Shown: positions 1 through 9,511 of the stretch, piece after piece | Layout: every line of letters starts with the position of its first letter | How positions within the stretch are numbered: the stretch's first letter is position 1 | Assembly: GCF_042646425.1 (NCBI RefSeq) | Contig: NZ_JBHRTR010000031.1 | Location: forward strand, 1 to 64,000 | Direction: 5' to 3' | From: Marinibaculum pumilum | GTDB lineage: Bacteria > Pseudomonadota > Alphaproteobacteria > Ferrovibrionales > Ferrovibrionaceae | Length of the DNA stretch: 64,000 nt | Translations under genes and position numbers: made by a program | The notes under the pieces: model-generated | The model's database searches: none | What the model was told of the DNA's origin: nothing | Seen by the model: only the letters and a program-made list of their open reading frames with translations

Positions 1-83
1 AGATGGGAATGCCCAGACTCGCATGACCTCAATCCCTCGAACCGCCCGGTGCGGACCCGCATGCCGGGTGGTGTGGCAGGGGT

Positions 84-101
84 GCGATCCGCAAGGATCG
101 C
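84..101. terminator. Hairpin downstream of the first kinase gene
   Basis: A perfect 7-bp stem (GCGATCC / GGATCGC) closes a GCAA tetraloop about 35 bases past the stop codon of the minus-strand kinase gene. No U-run follows on the minus strand, so it may be only an mRNA 3' stabiliser. Nothing else is evident in the first 135 bases. Confidence 0.35.
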
Positions 102-135
102 CCCCCTATGCCGATGCAGGAAGCGGGCAGGCGGG

Positions 136-2115
<1,980 letters not shown>

Positions 2116-2519
2116 ATGCTGTCGTCCGCCAGCCATCGTCCCGCTTCGTCCCCCGCCGGGCCGGGGCGAAACGCCCCGGCAGTGAGGCCGCCTGTCGCGC
2201 GACCGGCAGGCGGCATGCATCGCTGCAGGCAGAGGACCGTCGCGGCCGCCTGCTGGCGCTCGATCGCTTCGGTGTTCCAGACGGCCGCGAACCGGCTGCC
2301 GGGGCGGCAGGCGCAAAAGGCCGCGGACCGCACAAGACGCTCCCGCGATCCGGCGGTTTCCCCCATACATGTCCAGGCATGCCGGCACCGGATCACCGCA
2401 CGCCAATGTAGGCGATATCAATCCGCAATACATTTCGATTTTATCCCAAAATCGAGATATTTGCGCGGTTTCGCGCCTTTCGGACGATGGCTCGATATCG
2501 TTGGCAGTGCTAGCGGTAG
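2116..2519. other. Divergent intergenic region between two kinase genes
   Basis: About 400 bases between two diverging kinase genes. The minus-strand kinase frame stays open through most of it but has no recognisable protein content. The part at about 2405-2470 is much richer in A+T than its surroundings and holds an inverted repeat (separate entry). It presumably carries both promoters, but I could not assign convincing -35/-10 pairs. Confidence 0.5.
2435..2455. promoter_or_regulatory. Inverted repeat, possible operator
   Basis: A perfect 8-bp inverted repeat (TCGATTTT / AAAATCGA) around a 5-base centre lies in the only A+T-rich patch of the divergent region, about 65 bases before the rightward kinase gene. 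Its position suits a regulator site controlling one or both kinase genes; the binding protein is unknown. Confidence 0.35.
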
Positions 2520-4871
2520 GTGATGGAACATGCACCTCTGCATCCGACCCTGGCGGACGCGCCGTCGGAGGCGATCCGCGAACTGCTCGACCTCGTCGCA
2601 GCGGCAATGTTCATCGTCGATATCGATCCCGACGGTACGTTCCGGTTCGGCGGGCTGAATCGCACGCACGAGGATCTCACCGGCATGCGCAGCGCCGATG
2701 TCATCGGCCGGAAGCCGGAGGAATGCCTGCCGTCGGATGTGGCGGCGGCGGTCACCGAGCGCTATCGCCAGTGCATCGCGGCCGACGCCGCAATCGACTA
2801 TCGCGAATGCATCGAGCATCCGGCCGGCCTGCGGTGGTGGCGCACCACCCTGATGCCGATGCGGGATCCGGCCAGCGGGCGTATCATCCGGCTTGTCGGT
2901 TCCGCCCTCGACATCACCACCGAGGTCGCGGCGCAGCAGCAGATGGAGGAACAGGCACGCCTCTACCAGGAGACCTTCGACCGGACCCCGGTGATGAAGC
3001 TGACGCTGGGCCCGGACCGACTGATCAAGCGGGTGTCGGACTACATGCTGCGGCGCCTGGGTTATGGTCGCGACGAGATGCTGGGTCACCTGTCCGGCGA
3101 GTTCATGACCGAAGAATCCGCCGCGCGCGGCCGCAACCAGGTGGTGCCGCAGACCCTGCGCGACGGCGCGGTGCATGACGTCCCCTATACCCTTCTGACG
3201 AAGGCGGGGGCGGAGGTCGACGTCCTGATCTCGGTGATCGCGATCCGGGACGGCGCGGGCGAGGTGATCGAGTTCAACCTGGTCGCGCTCGAAATCACGG
3301 AGCTGAACCGCGCGAACATGGCGCTGGCCGCCACCGTGGCGCGGCTGGACGATGCCCAGCGCCTGAACCAGGAGATTTACGACAGCACGCCCGCAATGCT
3401 CTACACCGTGGCCCCGGATCGCACGATCGTCCGGGTCTCCGATCATTGGCTGAAGGTCATGGGCTATGATCGGGAGGCGGTCATCGGGCGGACCTCGATG
3501 GACTTCATGGACCTGCCCTCGGCCCGCTATGCCCGCGAGGAGGTGATCCCGCGTTTCCGGCGCGAGGGGCAGATCACGAACATCCCCTACACCTTCCTGA
3601 AGGCGGACGGCACGCCGATGGAAGTGCTCCTCTCCTCCACCATGGTCTACGACGATGACGGCCGGGAACGGCGCGCCAACACCGTCATGGTGGATGTCAC
3701 CGAGCGCAACCGGGCCTTCCGGGACCTGGACCGGGCGCATCGGGAAATCGTTGCCCAGGAAGAGCTGGAGCGCGAGCGCTATGACCGGACCCCGGCCATG
3801 CTCTACACCCTGGGTCCCGATTTCCGGATCATCGGCGTCTCGGACTACTGGCTCAAGGCGACGGGCTATCGGCGGGACCAGGTGATCGGGCGCCTGCCCT
3901 TCGACTTCATGACCGAGCGCGCCATGGTGCGTGCGCGCGAGGAGGTCATCCCGACGATGCTGGAGCGGGATCGCGTCGACGAGATTCCGCTGGAGCTCTT
4001 TCGCGCCGACGGTTCGGTGATGGAGGTCCTTCTGTCCTCCGTTGGGGAGCGGGGCGAAGAGGGCGGTTTCGAGCGCATCTTCTCCGTCATGCGCGACGTC
4101 ACCGAGCGCAACCGGGCCCATCGCGACCTGGAGGCGGCCTATCGCGAGCTCGAGGAGAAGAACCAGGAGCTGGAGCATTTCGCGCATATCGCCTCCCACG
4201 ACCTGCGGGAACCGCTGCGCAAGGTGCGCGCCTTCGCGGATCGGCTGCGGCGCAAGGCCGCCGCGGATCTCGGTGCCGAAAACCTGATCTACCTGGAGCG
4301 GATCGAATCCGCAGTCGACCGGATGCGCGACCTGATCCAGGACCTGATGGCCCTGTCGGTCGCCGGGTCGCGGGAAGTCCTGTTCGACCATGTCGACATG
4401 AGCACGCTCGTTCACCATGTCGCGGCGGATCTGGATCACGCGATCCAGGCCGTCGGCGGCACCGTGACGATCGAGGGCGATTTCTGCGCCGTTGCGGGCG
4501 ATGCCTCGCAACTCGAACAGCTCTTCGCAAACCTTGTCGGCAATGCGCTGAAATACCGTGCCGCGGACCGGCCCGTGGAGGTAAGGATTGCTGCCCGGCA
4601 GGACGACCGGAACCTGTACCTCAGCGTGTCGGACAACGGCATCGGCTTCGAAAGCGACTATGCGGAGCGCATCTTCAAGCCCTTCGTCCGCCTTCATGGC
4701 CATGGCGCCTTTGAAGGCACCGGCATGGGGCTCGCGATTTGCCAAAAGATCGTTTCCCGCCACAATGGCAGCATTTCGGCCGACGGACGCCCCGGAGAGG
4801 GCGCCAGATTCCGCATCACCCTGCCGCGGGAGCGGCCGGCAGCCATCGGCCTGAGAGGGCCCGGAGCGTGA
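2520..4871 (+). CDS. Soluble histidine kinase with four PAS domains
   Basis: A 783-residue kinase with no membrane segment, so a cytoplasmic sensor. PAS domains occupy about 18-135, 145-265, 283-402 and 418-535. The last three are clearly repeats of one another, each with a D(R/S)TP-M-L/Y core, a VSD-W/M-L block and a late ADG-MEVLLS or related strand. A short coiled linker leads to a HisKA domain with ASHDLREPLRK (His560), the type seen in phytochrome-like kinases, then HATPase boxes NLVGNALKY, DNGIG and GTGMGL. Translation may begin at GTG 2520 or the adjacent ATG 2523. The next gene, a Rcp1-like single-domain regulator, begins at or just after this stop codon, which suggests they act as a pair. 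The PAS cofactor cannot be told from sequence alone. Confidence 0.88.
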   Translation: MMEHAPLHPTLADAPSEAIRELLDLVAAAMFIVDIDPDGTFRFGGLNRTHEDLTGMRSADVIGRKPEECLPSDVAAAVTERYRQCIAADAAIDYRECIEHPAGLRWWRTTLMPMRDPASGRIIRLVGSALDITTEVAAQQQMEEQARLYQETFDRTPVMKLTLGPDRLIKRVSDYMLRRLGYGRDEMLGHLSGEFMTEESAARGRNQVVPQTLRDGAVHDVPYTLLTKAGAEVDVLISVIAIRDGAGEVIEFNLVALEITELNRANMALAATVARLDDAQRLNQEIYDSTPAMLYTVAPDRTIVRVSDHWLKVMGYDREAVIGRTSMDFMDLPSARYAREEVIPRFRREGQITNIPYTFLKADGTPMEVLLSSTMVYDDDGRERRANTVMVDVTERNRAFRDLDRAHREIVAQEELERERYDRTPAMLYTLGPDFRIIGVSDYWLKATGYRRDQVIGRLPFDFMTERAMVRAREEVIPTMLERDRVDEIPLELFRADGSVMEVLLSSVGERGEEGGFERIFSVMRDVTERNRAHRDLEAAYRELEEKNQELEHFAHIASHDLREPLRKVRAFADRLRRKAAADLGAENLIYLERIESAVDRMRDLIQDLMALSVAGSREVLFDHVDMSTLVHHVAADLDHAIQAVGGTVTIEGDFCAVAGDASQLEQLFANLVGNALKYRAADRPVEVRIAARQDDRNLYLSVSDNGIGFESDYAERIFKPFVRLHGHGAFEGTGMGLAICQKIVSRHNGSISADGRPGEGARFRITLPRERPAAIGLRGPGA

Positions 4872-4918
4872 AGGGGCCGGGGATGCCCGTCTCGGTTGCG
4901 GAGGAGAAGACAGGCCCG

Positions 4919-5350
4919 ATGGCCACGATCCTGATGGCCGACGATGACGAGGATGACCGCCTCCTCGCCTGCGAGGCGATGGGCGAGGCCGGGCTGAGCC
5001 ACGACCTGCGCTTCGTTGCCGATGGCCAGGAGCTCGTTGACTACCTGACAAGAGGCGGCGCCTATGCGCCACCCGCTGCCGCGCCGCGACCGGCGATCGT
5101 CCTGCTGGACGTCAACATGCCGCGCATGAACGGCTGGGAAGCGCTGGTGTCGATCCGACGGCATCCGGAGCTGAAGGGCCTGCCCGTCGTCATGATGACG
5201 ACGGCCTGGACCGATCGCGATGTCCGGCGCTGCTACGAACTTGGTGCCAATTCCTTCATCCAGAAACCGGGCTCGTTCGGCGAGCTCGTCAGGATCCTTG
5301 AGAATGTCGATCGCTACTGGTTCGGAACGGTCAGCCTCCCGGGCGCTTAA
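4919..5350 (+). CDS. Single-domain response regulator, Rcp1-like
   Basis: About 143 residues making up one receiver domain with no output domain. The acidic pocket is in LMADDDEDD, the phospho-acceptor Asp is in LLDVNMPRMNG, the conserved Thr is in MMTTA and the Lys is in IQKPG. This form resembles Rcp1-type partners of phytochrome-like kinases, which fits the kinase directly upstream. ATG 4919 has a GGAGGAG element about 11 bases upstream and places the start exactly at the domain edge. An earlier ATG at 4883 and a GTG at 4868 that overlaps the kinase stop as GTGA are in frame and possible. It probably shuttles phosphate or regulates by protein contact. Confidence 0.85.
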   Translation: MATILMADDDEDDRLLACEAMGEAGLSHDLRFVADGQELVDYLTRGGAYAPPAAAPRPAIVLLDVNMPRMNGWEALVSIRRHPELKGLPVVMMTTAWTDRDVRRCYELGANSFIQKPGSFGELVRILENVDRYWFGTVSLPGA

Positions 5351-6302
5351 CGAGGCCGCGGCCGTCGATGTCGTCCGGGTCGGCCTGATCGACGAGGACG
5401 GCTACGATGCCGAACTCTACCAGGACTATCTGGACGAGGTGTCGCCGGGCCGCTACCGGGTGCACTGGTACGGCGACGAGGTGCAGGGCGGAGAGGCGCT
5501 GCGCGGCAACGCCGCCGACATCTTCCTGGTCGACCATCGGCTGGGCGGGCATAGCGGCCTGGACATCGTGGACAAGGCCCGGCTGACCGGCCTCGACCGG
5601 CCGATCGTCGTGCTCACCGGCCAGGGCAGCCGCGCCATCGACCTGGAGAGCATGCGGCTGGGCGCCGCCGACTTCCTTGACAAGAACACCCTGTCGCCGG
5701 CGCTGCTGGAACGCTCCCTGCGCTACAGCCTGAAGCAGTGGCGGGTGGTGCGGCAGCTGGAGCGCACCAACGAGGAGCTGGAGACGGCGCGTCAGCAGGT
5801 GGAACTGCTGGCCAATACCGACTACCTGACCGGGCTCGCCAACCGCCGCCATTTCATCGAGCTGTGCGAGCGGATGCGCCAGCGGGCGCGCTTCGGCGGT
5901 ACGGTGAACTGTTTCCTGCTGATCGACCTCGATCATTTCAAGCGGATCAACGACACCTTCGGCCATTCCGCCGGCGATTATGCGCTGCAGGCCTTCGGCC
6001 AGCTGATGCGGCGGGTGCTGCGCCCCAACGACATCATGGGCCGCATCGGCGGCGAGGAATTCGCCGCCCTGCTGCCCAATTGCGACCTGGACGGGGGCCG
6101 CGCGGTCGGCGAGCGGCTGCGCCAGGCGACGGAGGAGGAGGCGATCCGCCACCTGGACACCGAACTGGCCCTGACCGTCTCCGGCGGGGTCGCCGCGGTC
6201 GATACCGAACCGGGGGCGATCGACCGGGCCATGTCGCTGGCGGATTCGGCGCTCTATGCCGCCAAGCAGGCCGGCCGCAACCGGGTCTTCATCGCCGACT
6301 GA
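5304..6302 (+). CDS. Receiver-GGDEF diguanylate cyclase
   Basis: A 332-residue two-domain regulator likely to make cyclic di-GMP from two GTP when phosphorylated. The N-terminal receiver has an acidic pocket (LIDEDGYD), acceptor Asp77 in LVDHRLGG and a Lys in DKNTL. A helical linker (about 150-175) leads to a GGDEF domain with LTGLANRR, the DLDHFK metal site and an active-site GGEEF at 249-253. An intact RxxD inhibitory site (RPND) lies five residues before it, so product feedback is expected. The best start, ATG 5304, overlaps the end of the preceding regulator gene by 47 bases; no later start codon occurs before the receiver begins. It is the last gene of the kinase-regulator operon and probably its output. 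Confidence 0.88.
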   Translation: MSIATGSERSASRALNEAAAVDVVRVGLIDEDGYDAELYQDYLDEVSPGRYRVHWYGDEVQGGEALRGNAADIFLVDHRLGGHSGLDIVDKARLTGLDRPIVVLTGQGSRAIDLESMRLGAADFLDKNTLSPALLERSLRYSLKQWRVVRQLERTNEELETARQQVELLANTDYLTGLANRRHFIELCERMRQRARFGGTVNCFLLIDLDHFKRINDTFGHSAGDYALQAFGQLMRRVLRPNDIMGRIGGEEFAALLPNCDLDGGRAVGERLRQATEEEAIRHLDTELALTVSGGVAAVDTEPGAIDRAMSLADSALYAAKQAGRNRVFIAD

Positions 6303-6356
6303 CCATGACGCGGACAGCCATCTCGCCCCGGCGCCTCGCCACCTTGCGGGCGGGCG

Positions 6357-6364
6357 GCTAGACT
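6357..6364 (+). promoter_or_regulatory. GCTAGACT -10-like element before amidase gene 1
   Basis: GCTAGACT lies about 100 bases before the first amidase gene. It resembles the GCTANA-type -10 box described for alphaproteobacterial housekeeping sigma factors, and it recurs at the same relative place before the second amidase gene. No good -35 box is visible. Confidence 0.3.
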
Positions 6365-6463
6365 TCGCCCGCCGCGGCCGGTGCCGCTGCCGCGCCGCCG
6401 GACGGGTCGCTGCCGATACGCTCTGGCGGCCGGCCGCCGCCGGCAGCCAGAGGGGGAACAAGA

Positions 6464-7918
6464 ATGTCCGAAACGGCCTTCCGCTCCGCAACCGACCTTG
6501 CCGGCGCCATCCGCCGCAAGGAGATCGGCGCGCTTGAACTGCTCGACCACTACATCGCCCGGGTGGATCGCCACGACCCGGCGCTGAACGCCGTCGTCGT
6601 TCGGGATTTCGACCGGGCGCGGGAGCGGGCGGAGGCCGCCGATGCGGCGCTGGCCCGCGGCGAGGACTGGGGCCCGCTGCACGGCCTGCCGATGACGGTG
6701 AAGGAGAGCTACAACGTCGCCGGCCTGCCGACCACCTGGGGCGTGCCGGAGATGAAGAGCAATGCCGCACGCGCCAACGCGCTGGCGGTCGACCGCCTGC
6801 TGGATGCCGGCGCGGTGATCTTCGGCAAGACCAACGTGCCCTACCTCCTGTCGGACCTGCAGAGCTACAACGCGATCTACGGCACCACCAACAATCCCTG
6901 GGACCTGACCCGCGGCCCCGGCGGCTCTTCCGGCGGCGGCGCCGCGGCTCTGGCGGCGGGCCTGACCGGGCTGGAGATGGGCAGCGATATCGGCGGCTCG
7001 ATCCGCAACCCGGCGCATTTCTGCGGCGTCTACGGCCACAAGCCGACCTGGGGGATCCTGTCGCCGCGGGGCCATGCCCTGGTCGACGTGCTGAACCCGA
7101 CCGACATCTCCGTCATCGGGCCGCTGGCGCGCAGCGCGGAAGACCTGCAGCTCGCCGTCTCGCTCACCGTCGCGCGCGACCCGCTGGACGCGCCCGGGCT
7201 GAAGGTCGACCTGAAGCCGCCGCGCGCCCGCGCCCTGAAGGAGATGAGGGTCGCGGTCTGGCGCACCGACCCGATCATGCCGGTCGGCCGCGCCGTGGCG
7301 GAACGGCTGGAGCATGTGGTGCAGGCGGTCCGCGGCGCCGGCGCGGAGGTCACGGAGATCGAGCGTCCGCCTTTCGACGTGGACGAGGCCTGGGAGATCT
7401 ACCAGTTCCTGCTGTTCGCCGTTCTCGCCGCCCGGCAGCCGCCGGAGCGCCATGCCGCCATGGTGCGGGAGGCCGAGGCCCTGGCCGCCGACGACATATC
7501 AGACCGGGCGATCATGCTGCGCGGCTCCACCTGCCGCTTCCGCGACTGGGCGGCCTATAACGAGCGGCGCGCCCGGCTGCGGGCGCATTGGGCGGAATTC
7601 TTCCGCGACGTCGACATCCTGCTCGCGCCGATCTGCGTGGTTCCCGCCTTCCCGCATCAGCAGCAGGGGGAACCGGCGGAACGCAAGTTGGATGTTGACG
7701 GCAATGCGGCCTCCTACTGGCGGCACATCTTCTGGGCCGGGATCACCGGCGTCTCCTTGCTGCCGTCGACCGTCTTCCCGGCCGGCCTGACGGGAGAGGG
7801 CTTGCCGGTCGGCATCCAGGCGGTCGGGCCGGAATATGGCGACCTGACCTGCATGGAATTCGCCCGCCTGGTCGGCCAGGTGATCGGCGGCTTCCAGCCC
7901 CCGCCGGGCTACGAGTAG
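6464..7918 (+). CDS. Amidase signature enzyme, copy 1
   Basis: A 484-residue amidase-signature hydrolase that should cleave an amide bond in a small molecule. The Ser-cisSer-Lys triad is readable: Lys80 (in MTVKES), Ser155 (in GGSSGGG) and Ser179 (in DIGGSIRNPA), with spacing as in GatA. Length and the C-terminal PVGIQAVGPEYGD region fit the stand-alone family. It is cytoplasmic, with no signal peptide. A near-twin follows directly, and the upstream sequences are also similar, so the whole unit looks duplicated. The copies differ most around residues 195-235 and 305-340, where substrate contacts are likely. It is not GatA in context, as no gatB or gatC is nearby. The substrate is unknown. Confidence 0.85.
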   Translation: MSETAFRSATDLAGAIRRKEIGALELLDHYIARVDRHDPALNAVVVRDFDRARERAEAADAALARGEDWGPLHGLPMTVKESYNVAGLPTTWGVPEMKSNAARANALAVDRLLDAGAVIFGKTNVPYLLSDLQSYNAIYGTTNNPWDLTRGPGGSSGGGAAALAAGLTGLEMGSDIGGSIRNPAHFCGVYGHKPTWGILSPRGHALVDVLNPTDISVIGPLARSAEDLQLAVSLTVARDPLDAPGLKVDLKPPRARALKEMRVAVWRTDPIMPVGRAVAERLEHVVQAVRGAGAEVTEIERPPFDVDEAWEIYQFLLFAVLAARQPPERHAAMVREAEALAADDISDRAIMLRGSTCRFRDWAAYNERRARLRAHWAEFFRDVDILLAPICVVPAFPHQQQGEPAERKLDVDGNAASYWRHIFWAGITGVSLLPSTVFPAGLTGEGLPVGIQAVGPEYGDLTCMEFARLVGQVIGGFQPPPGYE

Positions 7919-7971
7919 GGAGCGCGGGCCGGCCGGGCAACGATCCCTCTTCGCAAGGGCGGGCGGCGGTG

Positions 7972-7979
7972 GCTAGACT
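7972..7979 (+). promoter_or_regulatory. GCTAGACT -10-like element before amidase gene 2
   Basis: The same GCTAGACT octamer as before copy 1, here about 45 bases before the second amidase start. A weak TTCGCA hexamer lies about 16 bases upstream. Its conservation between the duplicated units supports a promoter role. Confidence 0.35.
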
Positions 7980-8024
7980 GCCGCCGCCGCGGCGCTTCCG
8001 GCGCTGCCGAACGGGGGAACGAAC

Positions 8025-9476
8025 ATGTCCGACCTGGCTTTCCGCGCCGCGACCGACCTGGCGGCGGCGATCCGGCGCAAGGAGATCGGCGCCGTCGAAC
8101 TGCTGGAGCACTACCTCGCCCGGGTGGAGAAGCATGACGGCGCCCTGAACGCCGTCGTGGTGCGCGACTTCGACCGGGCGCGTGCGCGGGCGAAGGAAGC
8201 CGACGCGGCACTCGCCCGCGGCGAACTCTGGGGGCCGCTGCACGGCCTGCCGATGACGGTGAAGGAGGCCTTCAACATCGCCGGCCTGCCGACCACCTGG
8301 GGCGTGCCGGAGATGAAGGGCAATGAAGCGGCCGGCAATGCCTATGCCGTCGACCGGCTGCTGGAGGCCGGCGCGGTGATCTTCGGCAAGACCAATGTGC
8401 CGCTGCTGCTGTCGGACCTGCAGAGCTACAACGCGATCTACGGCACGACGAACAATCCCTGGGACCCGTCCCGCGCGCCGGGCGGTTCCTCCGGCGGTTC
8501 GGCGGCGGCGCTGGCCGCCGGCATGACGGCCCTGGAGCTGGGCAGCGATATCGGCGGCTCGATCCGCAACCCGGCGCATTTTTGCGGCATCTACGGCCAC
8601 AAGCCGACCTGGAACGCGCTGCCGCAGAACGGGCATGAGCTGTTCCCCCTGATGAACCCGGTCGATATCGGCGTGATCGGGCCGCTGGCACGCCATCCCG
8701 ACGACCTGGCCCTGGCGCTGGACCTGCTGTCGGGACCCAACCCGCTGGATGCGGCCGGCCTGAAGGTCGACCTGCCCGCGCCGCGGACAAAATCCCTGCC
8801 CGAGATGAAGGTGGCGGTCTGGCGCGACGATCCGAAGATGCCGGTCGGCCGCGACGTGGCTGCCCGGATCGAGCATGTCGTCCAGGCGCTGCGCCAGGCC
8901 GGCACCGAGGTGCGGGAGATCGAACGCCCGCCCTTCGACGTCGAGGAGGCCTGGGACACCTACCGTTTCCTGCTGTTCGCGGCGCTGAACGCGCTGCAGC
9001 CCGACGAGCCCTATAACGGCATGGTCCAGGCCGCCGCCGGCCTGGACCCGTCCGACAGCTCCGAGATGGCGGGGATCCTGCGCGGCTCCACCTGCCGCTT
9101 CCGCGACTGGGCGGCCCACAACGAGAAGCGCGCGCGCTTCCGCGCCCACTGGGCGGAATTCTTCCGCGATGTCGACATCCTTCTGGCGCCGATCTGCCCG
9201 ACCCCGGCCTTCCCCCACCAGCAGGAGGGAGAGATGGTCACCCGCAGCATGGAGGTCGACGGGCAGAGCCGTTCCTACTGGATGCAGGTGTTCTGGGCCG
9301 GCATCTTCGGCATGGCCTACCTGCCGGCGACTGTCTTCCCGGCCGGCCTGTCCGCAGGCGGCCTGCCGGTCGGGCTGCAGGCGGTCGGCCCGGAATATGG
9401 CGACCGCATGTGCATCGAGTTCGCCCGCGCGATCGGCCAGGTGGTGGGCGGTTTCCGCCCGCCGCCAGGCTACTAG
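8025..9476 (+). CDS. Amidase signature enzyme, copy 2
   Basis: A 483-residue paralogue of the preceding amidase, in the same orientation 106 bases downstream. The catalytic residues sit at the same positions (Lys80, Ser155, Ser179), and long blocks such as GLPTTWGVPEMK and LLSDLQSYNAIYGTTNNPWD are shared. The upstream sequences, including a GGCTAGACT element, are also alike, which points to a tandem duplication followed by divergence. Differences concentrate in the loops after the nucleophile and in the helical part before the last third. That would fit a shift in substrate range rather than loss of function. The gene is intact and presumably active. The substrate is unknown. Confidence 0.85.
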   Translation: MSDLAFRAATDLAAAIRRKEIGAVELLEHYLARVEKHDGALNAVVVRDFDRARARAKEADAALARGELWGPLHGLPMTVKEAFNIAGLPTTWGVPEMKGNEAAGNAYAVDRLLEAGAVIFGKTNVPLLLSDLQSYNAIYGTTNNPWDPSRAPGGSSGGSAAALAAGMTALELGSDIGGSIRNPAHFCGIYGHKPTWNALPQNGHELFPLMNPVDIGVIGPLARHPDDLALALDLLSGPNPLDAAGLKVDLPAPRTKSLPEMKVAVWRDDPKMPVGRDVAARIEHVVQALRQAGTEVREIERPPFDVEEAWDTYRFLLFAALNALQPDEPYNGMVQAAAGLDPSDSSEMAGILRGSTCRFRDWAAHNEKRARFRAHWAEFFRDVDILLAPICPTPAFPHQQEGEMVTRSMEVDGQSRSYWMQVFWAGIFGMAYLPATVFPAGLSAGGLPVGLQAVGPEYGDRMCIEFARAIGQVVGGFRPPPGY

Positions 9477-9487
9477 CGGCGGACGGG

Positions 9488-9505
9488 CCCGACGCTTTCG
9501 TCGGG
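9488..9505. terminator. Hairpin between convergent genes
   Basis: CCCGACG and CGTCGGG form a perfect 7-bp stem around a CTTT loop, midway between the converging amidase and chemoreceptor stop codons. There is no U-run on either side, so termination strength is uncertain, but the position suits a two-way terminator. Confidence 0.5.
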
Positions 9506-9511
9506 ACGGGG

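Noticed and set aside
2418..5072. Long antisense frame of nearly 900 codons opposite the four-PAS kinase
   Set aside because: Shadow of the kinase gene; repeats in it merely mirror the PAS repeats of the coding strand.
6464..9476. Amidases as GatA subunits
   Set aside because: No gatB or gatC nearby, two copies in tandem, and substrate loops unlike GatA as far as can be judged by eye.
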